The notes: generated by a model from the letters alone, not told the origin. 64,000 nt of DNA from Microthrixaceae bacterium (GCA_020637215.1 JACJWI010000001.1:927187-991186); one strand, 5' to 3'. Positions 35,332 through 44,099 are shown, numbered from the stretch's first letter. Made by a program: numbers and translations.

Positions 35332-36681
35332 ATGACCCTCACCCACGACACCGACACCGTGCCCTCCGGTGCCACACGCTCCGCCGAGGGCGGACCGCTC
35401 AGCCGACGGTCCTTCATGGGTCTGGTCGGCGCCGGGACCACCGCCCTGGGCGTCACCGGCCTGGGGGCACGGATGGCGTTCGCCACGCCCGCCTCCCCGT
35501 CGAGCGGCGACGTGATCGTCGTCGTTTTCATGCGCGGCGCATGGGACGGACTCAGCGTGGTCGCCCCCTACCAGATGCCCACCTACAAGGCCCTGCGCCC
35601 GACGATCCGCATCAAGGAGCCCGCCGAGTTCACCGACCCGACAGGGAAGGCCGGGCTCCCGCTCCTCGACGGGGGTGCCGTGGCCCCGTTCCCGCTGTCG
35701 GGGACGTTCGCCTTCAACCCGTCGATGACCCACCTGCACCAGGGCGCATGGGCCGACGGGCACCTGGCGGTCGTCCACGCCGCGGGCATGCCGGCGAGCG
35801 AGTCGTCGACCCGCAGCCACTTCGAAGCCGAGCAGTACTGGGAGAAGGGAACCAGGTCCCTGAACGTGACCAGCGGCTTCCTCAACCGCTACCTCTCCGG
35901 GCTGTCCGGGCTCGAGCGGCTGAGCGCCGTCGGACGCGGCTCGACGCTGCAGACGTCGTTGCAGGGAGCGGCAAACGCCGTGTCGATGGGCTCGATCTCC
36001 GGCTTCGGCGTGACCGGCTTCCCGAACAACACCCAGGCCCGGACCGCACTCGTCGGCCTGTACCCGCACGGACCGCAGCTGCTCGAGGAGACCGGAGCCG
36101 ACACCCTCGACGTGGTCGGTCTGATCGCAGGGATGGGCGCTGACCCCGGCCCGCAGAACGGCGCGACCTACGGACCCGACGACCTGTCGAACAACCTGCG
36201 GGAAGTCGCCCGTCTCATCCGCGCCGACGTCGGCCTGCGCGCCGTCGCCATCGACTACGGCGGGTGGGACACCCACAGCACCATGGGCCGACCCGAGGAC
36301 GCCGGGTCGTACATGCGTCAGCGGACCGGCGTGGTCTCCCAGGCGTTGCAGGCGTTCTACACCGACCTGGGCGCCGCCCGGGACGAGGTCACGTTGGTCA
36401 CGATGTCGGAGTTCGGTCGCACGATCGGCGAGAACGGCTCCGGCGGCACCGACCACGGTCGGGGCAACGTCATGTTCGCCCTCGGCGGCAAGGTCAGGGG
36501 TGGGGTGTACGGGGACTTCCCCGCCACCGTCGAGGACGGTCCCGAGGGCGACCTCACCGTCATGACCGACTACCGACGCGTCGTGTCGGAGATCCTCGAG
36601 GTCCGGGGCGGGGCCACCAACCCGACCGCGATCTTCCCGACCTACACGCCGCAGGCGCCCTTGGGGCTGACGGTCAGCTGA
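35332..36681 (+). CDS. DUF1501 family protein, Tat-exported
   Basis: A 449-residue protein with a clear twin-arginine signal (LSRRSFMGLVGAG, R25/R26; cleavage likely after FATPA near residue 52). The mature DUF1501 domain belongs to the alkaline-phosphatase/sulfatase-like superfamily. It shows VVVFMRGAWDGLSVV near the N-terminus, then AIDYGGWDTHSTMG, and the C-terminal MSEFGRTIGENGSGGTDHGRGN block with probable metal ligands Asp/His. Substrate unknown. GGAGA precedes the start, 14 bp after the DUF1800 gene, so they are one operon. Convergent with the thioredoxin-like gene 28 bp away. Confidence 0.85.
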   Translation: MTLTHDTDTVPSGATRSAEGGPLSRRSFMGLVGAGTTALGVTGLGARMAFATPASPSSGDVIVVVFMRGAWDGLSVVAPYQMPTYKALRPTIRIKEPAEFTDPTGKAGLPLLDGGAVAPFPLSGTFAFNPSMTHLHQGAWADGHLAVVHAAGMPASESSTRSHFEAEQYWEKGTRSLNVTSGFLNRYLSGLSGLERLSAVGRGSTLQTSLQGAANAVSMGSISGFGVTGFPNNTQARTALVGLYPHGPQLLEETGADTLDVVGLIAGMGADPGPQNGATYGPDDLSNNLREVARLIRADVGLRAVAIDYGGWDTHSTMGRPEDAGSYMRQRTGVVSQALQAFYTDLGAARDEVTLVTMSEFGRTIGENGSGGTDHGRGNVMFALGGKVRGGVYGDFPATVEDGPEGDLTVMTDYRRVVSEILEVRGGATNPTAIFPTYTPQAPLGLTVS

Positions 36682-36709
36682 CTCCTGAGCCGCGGACCAG
36701 CCGGGGCAG

Positions 36710-37186
36710 CTACGTGGGTTCCGCGCCCGATCCGACGTCGTGGTGGCCGTCGCAGCTGCCCGGCACCGACCCCGGCTCGCGCAGTTCCGCAACCGCTGCC
36801 CACAGGTGCGTCGACGACACCGGCCCCACGAACGACTGTCTCACCACCCCGTCCCGGTCGGCGATGACGACGATCGGGACGGCCTCGATGCCGTAGCGAC
36901 GGTGCAGCGGGGCGTCGCGGGATGCCTCGACGTCCTGCACCACGACCTCGTCGCTGGCGAGGATCTGCGCCTTGGCCACCACGTCCGCGCACGTGGAGCA
37001 GGTGGCCGAGCTGAACACTCCCACGAACCACGGCGCGTCCGGGCGGTCGAAGTCGCCTCGGTCGAGCTGCACCGGCGCCTCCCAGGACGGCGGCTGGGTG
37101 GGCGGGTCGGCCCGGCGACGTTGCAGGACCGCCGCCACCGCGACCGCGATCGCAGCGAGCACCAGGGCGACGATCAGTCGATCCAC
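36710..37186 (-). CDS. Membrane-anchored thioredoxin-fold protein
   Basis: A 158-residue protein with one N-terminal membrane helix (LIVALVLAAIAVAVAAVL, residues 4-21), then a thioredoxin-like domain outside or at the membrane (WFVGVFSSATCSTCADVV, redox pair C63/C66 with the uncommon CSTC sequence; cis-Pro in IEAVPIVVIADRDG). It is likely a thiol-disulfide reductase or oxidase of exported proteins, or a divergent member. The C-terminal tail is Gly/Pro-rich with one Cys. It is last in a minus-strand unit with the GT2/membrane fusion and DUF5719 genes (58-bp gap). Confidence 0.75.
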   Translation of the reverse strand: MDRLIVALVLAAIAVAVAAVLQRRRADPPTQPPSWEAPVQLDRGDFDRPDAPWFVGVFSSATCSTCADVVAKAQILASDEVVVQDVEASRDAPLHRRYGIEAVPIVVIADRDGVVRQSFVGPVSSTHLWAAVAELREPGSVPGSCDGHHDVGSGAEPT

Positions 37187-37243
37187 CCCGACAGTGTGCC
37201 CTGGGTCCGCGTCCGGCTCACAGCTGGGCGCCCCCGGACCCGC

Positions 37244-38731
37244 TCAGCTCGACCCGAGCGGGACCAGAGGACGGTTCCGGCCGTGGCCGGGGACCGCCGG
37301 ATCGAACGCGAGGTCGACATCGGGTGCGTACACGGTGATGCGCTCCACCGCCACCGGCTCGCTGGAGGTGACGACGACCGCCACCTCGGGGGCGGCGGCC
37401 GGGCCGAGCGGGACCACGACGCTGTCGCCGGGAGCGACCTCCACGTCGGTCGCCCCGGGCAGCGCCGAGCTCGATCCGGCCGCGACGACCTCGAGGGTGA
37501 CCCGGGCGATCCCCTCTCCGGGGTTGTGGACCGCGACCACCGGCGCCGGGTCCGCTCCGGCGTTGATCGACGGGACCGTCCAACTCCGGGCGAGAACCGG
37601 GGTGCCGGTGGAGAGCGCGACCCCTCGCCCGAGGGCGGGACGGACCGCGATCCCGGCATCGGTGGCCGGATCCGGGCCGGCGCTGAGCGTCGTGGTGCGG
37701 GCCACGACCACCGGTCGGTCGGACTCGACCTCGATCGAGTGGTAGCCGACACCGGGGATGCGGGTCTCGGCCGACAGGTCCACCACCGCGTAGTGGCGCG
37801 GCTCGACGGCGACCTCGATGGGCTCCGGCGGGTCGGACGCACCGCCGTAGGGTGTGACCTGGACCAGGACCCTGGACCGTCGATCCCCCGGGTTCTGGAT
37901 CACCAGCCGTTCGGCGACCCCGGTTCCGGTGAACCCCCCGGCGAACGCCCAACGTGGCTGCGGGCCGGGCACGCCGTTGGTCAGCCAGAGCCCCTCCGGT
38001 CCGATCGATCCGTCGAAGGTCTGGGCCACCGCGGCCACGACCCGTCCCGACCTGGAACGGACCACGGCGGTGAACTGGTCGCGTCGCTGCACGGCCTGAC
38101 CCAGGTCGACGACACGGGCGGTGCCCGCCGGCACCACCAGCCCGGCCAGCGACGCCGGCACGCGCGTCCCGGTGTCGAGCCCGATCTCGATGTCGACACC
38201 GGCGTCCGCGGGGAAGGGGTTGAACAGGGTCAGGCGGGCTCCGGCGTCCCGGGTGATGGACAGCGCCGGGAAGTACCAGGCGTCGGAGCTCGACCGGGCG
38301 CAGGCGGCGCGATCACCCGCCTCCTCGTCGGACAGCTGGTTGTCGACGACCAGTCCGGCCACGTCGGACTCCACCAGCACCGACGCCGTCGGATCGCCGA
38401 GGACGGCTCCGACGTCGAGGGGCAGAGGGCCCTTCGGGGCCACCTCGACCGTCTGCGTCGGGGTGGCACCGCCGGCGGTGTAGCCGGTGAGGCGGACCGT
38501 GGCGGCGTCCCCGGTCGGGTTCGACAGGAACACGTAGTGCGCGAGGGCGCGCGATGCGGTGCCCGACGCGCAGTACCAGGTGGCGGGCAGAGCCTCTCCG
38601 GTGCGCACCGCGGGCATCGGGGCCTGTTCGACCGCGGCCGGTTCCGGATCGGGACGTCCGGACCACACAGAGGCCAGGCCGACCAGGGCGAGAGCGACGA
38701 CCGTGACGAGTCCCAGGCGCATCAGCTTCAC
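37244..38731 (-). CDS. DUF5719 family exported protein
   Basis: A 495-residue protein with an N-terminal signal/anchor helix (LGLVTVVALALVGLASVW). The rest is built from repeated beta-sandwich-like units (YVFLSNPTGDAATVRLTGY, LTLFNPFPADAGVDIEI, LVIQNPGDRRSRVLVQV, VAVHNPGEGIARVTLEV), each with an NP(T/G/F) turn and about 90-100 residues apart. The family is actinobacterial (DUF5719), of unknown function, usually beside a large GT2 membrane protein, as here: the GTG start overlaps that gene's stop (GTGA). A surface scaffold for glycan export is an inference from context. Confidence 0.8.
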   Translation of the reverse strand: MKLMRLGLVTVVALALVGLASVWSGRPDPEPAAVEQAPMPAVRTGEALPATWYCASGTASRALAHYVFLSNPTGDAATVRLTGYTAGGATPTQTVEVAPKGPLPLDVGAVLGDPTASVLVESDVAGLVVDNQLSDEEAGDRAACARSSSDAWYFPALSITRDAGARLTLFNPFPADAGVDIEIGLDTGTRVPASLAGLVVPAGTARVVDLGQAVQRRDQFTAVVRSRSGRVVAAVAQTFDGSIGPEGLWLTNGVPGPQPRWAFAGGFTGTGVAERLVIQNPGDRRSRVLVQVTPYGGASDPPEPIEVAVEPRHYAVVDLSAETRIPGVGYHSIEVESDRPVVVARTTTLSAGPDPATDAGIAVRPALGRGVALSTGTPVLARSWTVPSINAGADPAPVVAVHNPGEGIARVTLEVVAAGSSSALPGATDVEVAPGDSVVVPLGPAAAPEVAVVVTSSEPVAVERITVYAPDVDLAFDPAVPGHGRNRPLVPLGSS

Positions 38732-41700
38732 GTCGCCCCCTCACCGTGATCCGCGACGGCTCGCTCCTCCGCGGCCGCTCCCCGGTCCGCGGGGCCGGAC
38801 TCCGGCGCCGCGTCGGACTCGACGACCACGACCGCCGGGCCCCGTCGCACCCGGCGCCGCGGCCGCGGGGCAGCGAGCCGTCGGCGGCGACCCACCATCG
38901 CGATCAGCACCACGAGCCCGACCACCTGGATCAGCTGCAGCAACCGGGCGGCGACCGGGGTGTTCCACGACAACGTGGACTCCCCACCCTCGTCGACCCG
39001 GAACCGCTGGGCCCACCCGAACAACCCGCTGCGATCCGCCGTGCCCGACCCGGTGACCAGCGTCCATCCCTCGTCGGCCGTGACCGCCTGCGCGACGTCG
39101 GCACCATCGGGCAGCTCGCCGGAGAAGCTGGTCCCGGGGCCTCGGCCGAGCACCGCCGGGGGACGCGGCATCGGTCGCAGGATCTGACCAGCCAGCGTCG
39201 GCACCCCATTGGCGGGCAGGTCGAGCTCGGTGATGTCGGAGCGCAGCGGCCAGGCCCCGGCGACCTCGAACAGCCGGGCTCCCGGGGCGACCGGGATCCG
39301 GGTCAGGTCCAGCTGCTCCTGGAACGCCGCGACCGCCCCGTGGGGCAGGGGGACCTCGAGCGACGAGAACGGCTCCGGGGCAGGTCTGTCGATCAGCAGC
39401 ACGTAGCGGATGCCCATCGGCGCGAGCAGCTGTCCGACCCGGGAGGTCCGTCCGTCGAGGGCGGCCCGGACGGCGGCGCGCAAGTGCTCCACCCCCGACC
39501 CTCCGTCGAGCCGGTAGCGCTGGGTGACCGTGGGGAGGTGGCCCTCGGTCACCCCTACCGCCAGGTCGTCGGGACCGTTCAGGCGCCACCCCGACTCCGG
39601 CAGGACGTCGGGGTCGCCGATCCACAGGGTGCGACCGGCGTCGCTGCGGTCGACCAGCTCCAGGGCGCGTTGGTAGTCGCCCTCGGGCAGGTACCAGCGG
39701 CCCTCGGGTGCGGCGAACAGCACCGGAACCAGACCGATCACCATGGCGACGACGCCCACCGCCGAGGCGAGCTGCCCGACACCGAAGTCGCCGCTGACCA
39801 CGTCGTCCTCGAACGCGAGCGGCGCCATCGCCACCGCGACCGACAGGCCGAGCGCGGTCGGCATGAGGAACAGCGCCACGCCCGCGCCGCCGAGAAGCGA
39901 CGACGACGCCAGCAGCACGCTCAGCGCGAGGGAACCGAGGATGACGGTCCACGCACCGACGGTCCAGCCCAGGCGCCAGGCCCGCCCGGTCAGCAACGGC
40001 ACCAGCGCCGCCACGACCAGGCCCCACCCCAGCCAGCCGGTCTGGATCGGCCCGATGCTGCCGGTCATCATCTCCGCCGCCGATGGCAGCGCCGCCCGGG
40101 TCGCCCAGAGTCCGCTCAGCGACGCCGCGTCGCCCCCGGTGATCGACTCGACCAGCCAGGGCAGCTGCAACGGGAGGCTGAACAGGAGGCCGCCGAGGGC
40201 GGCCGCGGGCAACCGCAACGCCCGGTCACGTTCGCCGCCGACCACCGCGGCCACCCCGAACACCGACACCGTCACCGCCAACAGAAGCGACCCGAGCGGG
40301 CTCACCGCGGCGACCGTGCCGAGGAGGAGACCGTTGCCGGCCAGGTGTCGGGGCCACGAGACCGGGGGGCGGTCCGGATCCGCGAAGGGCGCGGCCCCGG
40401 CCTGACGGGCGACCCGCCGCAGCAGCCACGGGGCCGCCGCATAGACGACGAGGGCCTGGAGCCGTCCGGTCGCCAGCGCGTTCAGGGCGATCGGGTTGAG
40501 CGCGTAGACCGCCAGGGCCGCGGACCGCCCGCGGATGGACCGCGTGCCCGACAGCATCTTCCAGGCCCCGAACGCGCCGATCACCAGCGGCGCCAGGATC
40601 AGCAACCGACGGGCGAGCCCGATCGACCCGAGCAGGACGGTGCCCACCGTGCCGAACGCAGGAACCAGACCGACCGGAACCGAGCTCTCCCCGAGTCCCA
40701 CGCCGCGCCACGCCGTCCACCACTGCGACACGAGATCGGTCGCGCTCGACCCGCCGCTGACCAGCTCCCTCATGACCGGCAGAGGTCCGCTGATCAGGTG
40801 TCGAGCTCCCACCAGGGCGACGATCACCGTGGCGATCACCAGGCCGGCTGCCGCCCGACTGCTCACCGAGGTCATGTCGGCGAGCGCGACGCGTCCCGAA
40901 CGGGTGGCGGCGGCCAGACGGCCCTCGCCGTCGTCGGTGCGCACCAGCGTCCGCAGCCGGTGGCTCCCCTTGTGGAACAGGGTCCGGTAGTCGGCGTCGT
41001 GGACCCGTCGGGCCCGTCGCGTCCGGGCGCGGGCCCGCACCAGGTCCGGGGTGTGGACCAGGTTCCACACCCCGGCAGCGAGGACGTCACCGCTGTGGCG
41101 GAGCCGCCCGGGGAGAGCCGAGCCGATCAGGTCGACCAGGCCCAGGACGACGCCCACCGGGACGGTCCACCACCAGCGCCGCAACTCGGTGTTGGCCAGG
41201 ACCATGCGGGTCTCGTGGCGGGTCTCGTAGCGGGTGCGGTCCTCGAGCGGGCGTCGATCCGAGAAGCGCTCGCGGTGGCCAACGGTCGCCCGGGGGCAGA
41301 ACTGCACCGATGCCCCGGCGATGTGGACCCGCCAGCACAGGTCGACGTCCTCTCCGAAGAAGGGGATCTCGGCGCTGAACCCGTCGATCGTGGTGAACAG
41401 GTCCGAGCGCACGAGCATGCATGCGGTCGACACCGCGAAGACGTGACGGGCGCTGTCGTGCTGGGACTGGTCGAGCTCACCCGGGTCGACCAACGGCACC
41501 GAGCTGCCGAAGACGTCGACGGCGAGGCCGACCGATCGCAGCACGTGCTCATCGTCCCAGTCGACGAGCTTGGCACCGACCACGCCGGCGTTGGCCCGGA
41601 ACGCCTCGGCGACCATCGCGGTCACCGCGTCGGGACGCAGGCGGACGTCGTCGTGCACGAACAGCAGGAACGGGGCTCCCTCGACCGACACCAGGGCCTC

Positions 41701-42405
41701 GTTGGCCGCGGCCGCGAACCCCCGGTCCTCGGGGAGTCGACGGACGAAGGCGGACGGCAGCACGTCGGCCACCCGGGCGGTGGGGTCGTCGACGGACCCG
41801 TTGTCGACGACGAGCAGGGAGAGGTTCTCGTAGTCCTGGTCCGCGATGGACGCGAGGCACTCCTCGAACCAGTCCCCCGGATCGCGGGTGACCATGACCG
41901 CGACGACCGGCGGCGCTCCGGTGCCCACGATCGGGGCGTCGTCGGACAGCCCCCACTTGGCGTCCTCGGCCGCGTCGTCGGTGTCATCCTCGGCATCGTC
42001 GGGATCGGTCTCGGCCACCCCGTCGACATCGGCGCCATCGTCGGCATCGTCGGCATCGTCAGCGCTGTCATCGTCAGCGCCGTCATCGTCAGCGCCGTGG
42101 TCGACGTCGCCCACGCCTGGAGGCCCCTCGTCCTCGACGGAGCCCGGCCCGGTCTCGATCAGCCGAGCATCGCTCGGCACCGCAGCCGTGGGGGACACGT
42201 CCGCGCTCGGCTCCGCGAGGTCATCGGGCTCGCTCTCGCGGGGATCTCCGTCGGCGTCACCGGCTCCCGGAGGTGGAGTGGAGGGGATCGTCCTGGCCTT
42301 TCTGAGGCAGGGGCCCGCATCGACGCTCACCGCGCGAGGTGGACCCAGCGGAGGGGGTGGGACGGATGGCGATCGTAGTGCGGTCCCCCTCCCCGACCGG
42401 TTCAT
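38728..42405 (-). CDS. Family 2 glycosyltransferase fused to a large multi-pass membrane domain
   Basis: About 1225 residues, start uncertain (ATG 42405 chosen; ATG 42468 and GTG about 42333 possible). A disordered N-terminal region contains a run of about 45 mostly Asp/Ala residues. A GT2 domain follows (VVAVMVTRDPGDWFEECLASI, LLVVDNGSVDDPT, FLFVHDDVRL, FFGEDVDLCWRVH), similar to rhamnosyl/galactofuranosyl transferases. After it come 12 or more membrane helices with a C-terminal extracytoplasmic domain and a last helix. It probably makes and moves a surface glycan. Its stop overlaps the DUF5719 start. The same fusion beside DUF5719 occurs in other actinobacteria (from memory). Confidence 0.78.
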   Translation of the reverse strand: MNRSGRGTALRSPSVPPPPLGPPRAVSVDAGPCLRKARTIPSTPPPGAGDADGDPRESEPDDLAEPSADVSPTAAVPSDARLIETGPGSVEDEGPPGVGDVDHGADDDGADDDSADDADDADDGADVDGVAETDPDDAEDDTDDAAEDAKWGLSDDAPIVGTGAPPVVAVMVTRDPGDWFEECLASIADQDYENLSLLVVDNGSVDDPTARVADVLPSAFVRRLPEDRGFAAAANEALVSVEGAPFLLFVHDDVRLRPDAVTAMVAEAFRANAGVVGAKLVDWDDEHVLRSVGLAVDVFGSSVPLVDPGELDQSQHDSARHVFAVSTACMLVRSDLFTTIDGFSAEIPFFGEDVDLCWRVHIAGASVQFCPRATVGHRERFSDRRPLEDRTRYETRHETRMVLANTELRRWWWTVPVGVVLGLVDLIGSALPGRLRHSGDVLAAGVWNLVHTPDLVRARARTRRARRVHDADYRTLFHKGSHRLRTLVRTDDGEGRLAAATRSGRVALADMTSVSSRAAAGLVIATVIVALVGARHLISGPLPVMRELVSGGSSATDLVSQWWTAWRGVGLGESSVPVGLVPAFGTVGTVLLGSIGLARRLLILAPLVIGAFGAWKMLSGTRSIRGRSAALAVYALNPIALNALATGRLQALVVYAAAPWLLRRVARQAGAAPFADPDRPPVSWPRHLAGNGLLLGTVAAVSPLGSLLLAVTVSVFGVAAVVGGERDRALRLPAAALGGLLFSLPLQLPWLVESITGGDAASLSGLWATRAALPSAAEMMTGSIGPIQTGWLGWGLVVAALVPLLTGRAWRLGWTVGAWTVILGSLALSVLLASSSLLGGAGVALFLMPTALGLSVAVAMAPLAFEDDVVSGDFGVGQLASAVGVVAMVIGLVPVLFAAPEGRWYLPEGDYQRALELVDRSDAGRTLWIGDPDVLPESGWRLNGPDDLAVGVTEGHLPTVTQRYRLDGGSGVEHLRAAVRAALDGRTSRVGQLLAPMGIRYVLLIDRPAPEPFSSLEVPLPHGAVAAFQEQLDLTRIPVAPGARLFEVAGAWPLRSDITELDLPANGVPTLAGQILRPMPRPPAVLGRGPGTSFSGELPDGADVAQAVTADEGWTLVTGSGTADRSGLFGWAQRFRVDEGGESTLSWNTPVAARLLQLIQVVGLVVLIAMVGRRRRLAAPRPRRRVRRGPAVVVVESDAAPESGPADRGAAAEERAVADHGEGAT
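42036..42100. repeat. Short tandem repeats encoding an Asp/Ala-rich linker
   Basis: Two 15-bp units (GCGCTGTCATCGTCA and GCGCCGTCATCGTCA, 42062-42091) with a partial third follow 9-bp GCATCGTCG units. On the minus strand they encode DDGADDDSADDADDADD of the GT2 fusion linker. Unit lengths are multiples of three, so copy-number change would lengthen or shorten the linker without a frameshift. Confidence 0.6.
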
Positions 42406-42459
42406 GCCGGCGACGCCCGAGGGGACGGCGGTCCGTCCCGGTCTCCGATCGGCACCTTC

Positions 42460-42465
42460 TAGAGT
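42460..42465 (+). promoter_or_regulatory. -10 hexamer upstream of the rmd leader ORF
   Basis: TAGAGT 7 nt before an ATG at 42473 that opens a 16-codon ORF. The spacing is that of the window's leaderless genes. Confidence 0.5.
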
Positions 42466-42472
42466 CATCGCC

Positions 42473-42523
42473 ATGGCCACACCCGGCTCCAAGGCACGCC
42501 GACCGACCCGGAACCTCCGGTGA
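42473..42523 (+). CDS. Leaderless 16-codon upstream ORF coupled to the rmd-like gene
   Basis: A short ORF encoding MATPGSKARRPTRNLR (five Arg and one Lys in 16 residues). It begins 7 nt after a TAGAGT hexamer and its TGA overlaps the GTG start of the epimerase/reductase gene (GTGA at 42520-42523). The downstream gene has no Shine-Dalgarno or near -10 of its own, so ribosomes finishing this ORF may initiate it. Whether the peptide itself matters is unknown. Confidence 0.45.
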   Translation: MATPGSKARRPTRNLR

Positions 42524-43428
42524 AGGCGCTCATCACCGGAGCCGGCGGCTTCGTCGGCCACCACCTCATCGACCACCTGAACGCCTGCGGCGATGAGGTC
42601 ATGACCACCGACCGCTCGATCGACGGTCTCGACATCACCGATGCCCCCGCCCTGCTCGAGTCGTTCCGACGTCAGCGCCCGGAGGTGGTGTACCACCTGG
42701 CGGGAGCGAGCGACGTCGGCGGTTCGTGGTCCACTCCTCAGGCGACGTTCCGCTCCAACGCCGAGGGCACCTTGAACGTGCTGTGGGCCGCTCGGGAGGC
42801 CGGGGTCGACCGGGTGCTGACCGTCGGTTCCGCGGACGTCTACGGCAAGGTCGCCGTCGAGGACCTGCCGATCAGGGAGTCGCTGGCGATGCGTCCGGTG
42901 AGTCCGTACGCGGCGTCCAAGGCCTCGGCGGACCACGTGGCCCTCCAGGCGCACCTGGGCTTCGGCCAGTCGGTCGTGCGCGCCCGACCGTTCAACCACC
43001 TGGGCCCGGGCCAGAGCAACCGCTTCGTCGCAGCGGCGCTGGCCGAGCGCGTCGCCCGCAACGAGCTCGACGACGAGAGCCACGTGAGGGTCGGCAACCT
43101 GAGCCCTCGGCGGGACTTCACCGACGTCCGCGACGTGGTGCGGGCCTACCGGTTGCTCGTCGAGCACGGCGTCGACGGCGAGGTCTACAACGTGTGCAGC
43201 GGCCAGGCGATCGCCGTGCAGGCGCTGGCCGACGAGCTCATCGCCCTGGCCCGGATCCCCATGGAGCTGGTGATCGATCCCGACCTGGAGCGCCCGGTCG
43301 ACATCCCGGTTCTGCTCGGCGACAACTCCCGCCTGTGCGCCGATACGGGCTGGACGCCGGAGATCCCGCTGACGACCACGCTGGCCGACCTGCTCGACGA
43401 CCAACGCCGCAGGGTGCACACCACCTGA
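42520..43428 (+). CDS. NAD-dependent epimerase/dehydratase, GDP-4-keto-6-deoxy-mannose reductase-like
   Basis: A 302-residue extended SDR. The cofactor motif is GAGGFVGHHL (residues 7-16), active-site Ser/Thr lies in VGSADVYG, the catalytic YxxxK is YAASK, and the RPFNHLGPGQSNRFV segment is typical of GDP-6-deoxy-4-keto-D-mannose reductases (Rmd), which make GDP-D-rhamnose. A gmd gene lies 0.7 kb downstream, supporting this; UDP-sugar epimerase activity cannot be excluded. Translation probably depends on the 16-codon leader ORF. P2 follows the stop. Confidence 0.78.
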   Translation: MKALITGAGGFVGHHLIDHLNACGDEVMTTDRSIDGLDITDAPALLESFRRQRPEVVYHLAGASDVGGSWSTPQATFRSNAEGTLNVLWAAREAGVDRVLTVGSADVYGKVAVEDLPIRESLAMRPVSPYAASKASADHVALQAHLGFGQSVVRARPFNHLGPGQSNRFVAAALAERVARNELDDESHVRVGNLSPRRDFTDVRDVVRAYRLLVEHGVDGEVYNVCSGQAIAVQALADELIALARIPMELVIDPDLERPVDIPVLLGDNSRLCADTGWTPEIPLTTTLADLLDDQRRRVHTT

Positions 43429-43454
43429 CGCGCACTCCGTCGCGCCGCCAACTC

Positions 43455-43504
43455 GCTTTGTCCCGCACAGACGTCGTGATCACGACGTCTGTGCGGGACA
43501 AAGC
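43455..43504. repeat. Long perfect palindrome P2 between convergent rmd-like and xre genes
   Basis: A perfect 50-bp palindrome with no spacer. Each arm reads GCTTTGTC-CCGCACA-GACGTCGTGA toward the centre at 43479/43480. It lies 26 bp after the rmd-like stop and 13 bp from the xre stop. P3 (45089-45142) has the same first 8 and last 10 bases per arm but a different, internally matched 7-bp middle. Confidence 0.8.
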
Positions 43505-43517
43505 CCGGGGGGAGGGC

Positions 43518-44033
43518 TCAGGTCCGCTCGGCCATGCGTCGGCGTGCCGCGTCGACCGCCGCGATCTCGGCGGGACCCGAGGCCCGATCCGCCAACTCGA
43601 CCAGCTCACGTCGCCACTCGGCGGCGACCCGCGCCGCCACCGCGACCGGAGCGCCCTCGAGCCATCGCAGATCCCGCTCCAGCAGCGCCAGCCGGAGCTG
43701 GACCTCGGTGTGGCGGGCGGTGACGAGCGGCAGCCGCTCCGCCTTGGACGACGGGTACGCGGTGCCGGCGACGAGCTCGGGCGGTTCGAGCCCGAAAACC
43801 CCGGCCAGCAGGGTGATCGTGCGCTCCCCCGGGACGTTGCGACCGGACTCCAGGTTCGACAGCGCGACCCGCGAGATCGCCACCCGGTGGGCGAGCTCGG
43901 CCTGGGTCATGCCCGCGGCCACGCGGAGCCGGGCGATCCGCTCTCCCAGGCGCTCGGGCCCGGACGAGCCGAGGTGGGAGGAGGTCGGGGGGTGCGACGT
44001 CGTCACGGGAGGGTCGTCATCGAAGGCCGCCAT
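43518..44033 (-). CDS. XRE-family transcriptional regulator
   Basis: A 171-residue regulator. The Cro/C1 helix-turn-helix is at about residues 28-85 (LGERIARLRVAAGMTQAELAHRVAISRVALSNLESGRNVPGERTITLLAGVFGL). The C-terminal half is helical and Arg/Glu-rich, without a recognised ligand domain. The start at 44033 removes a frame extension into the divergent gmd gene. It lies 66 bp from gmd, with an 8-bp inverted repeat between them, so it may control gmd and itself. Convergent with the rmd-like gene, with palindrome P2 between. Confidence 0.82.
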   Translation of the reverse strand: MAAFDDDPPVTTSHPPTSSHLGSSGPERLGERIARLRVAAGMTQAELAHRVAISRVALSNLESGRNVPGERTITLLAGVFGLEPPELVAGTAYPSSKAERLPLVTARHTEVQLRLALLERDLRWLEGAPVAVAARVAAEWRRELVELADRASGPAEIAAVDAARRRMAERT

Positions 44034-44048
44034 CGGCGGGAGCAGATC

Positions 44049-44067
44049 CTGCCAACTGGGTTGGCAG
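44049..44067. promoter_or_regulatory. Inverted repeat between divergent xre and gmd
   Basis: CTGCCAAC-TGG-GTTGGCAG: perfect 8-bp arms, 3-bp spacer, 15 bp from the xre start and 32 bp from gmd. It is the best candidate for the XRE operator. Confidence 0.5.
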
Positions 44068-44087
44068 ACGGGAGACGGCCACGAGCG

Positions 44088-44093
44088 TAGAAC
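44088..44093 (+). promoter_or_regulatory. Possible -10 hexamer of leaderless gmd
   Basis: TAGAAC 6 nt before the gmd ATG; the last base is C instead of T, so weaker than the others. No Shine-Dalgarno. Confidence 0.35.
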
Positions 44094-44099
44094 AGAGCC

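Noticed and set aside
38746..42378. A 1210-codon plus-strand open frame opposite the GT2 membrane fusion
   Set aside because: Low-complexity translation without any family; the opposite strand has GT2 motifs and membrane helices.
42468..42470. ATG at 42468 as the start of the GT2 fusion
   Set aside because: It would place the TAGAGT promoter of the rmd leader inside the GT2 gene and has no ribosome-binding site; kept only as an alternative because the chosen start at 42405 is also weakly supported.
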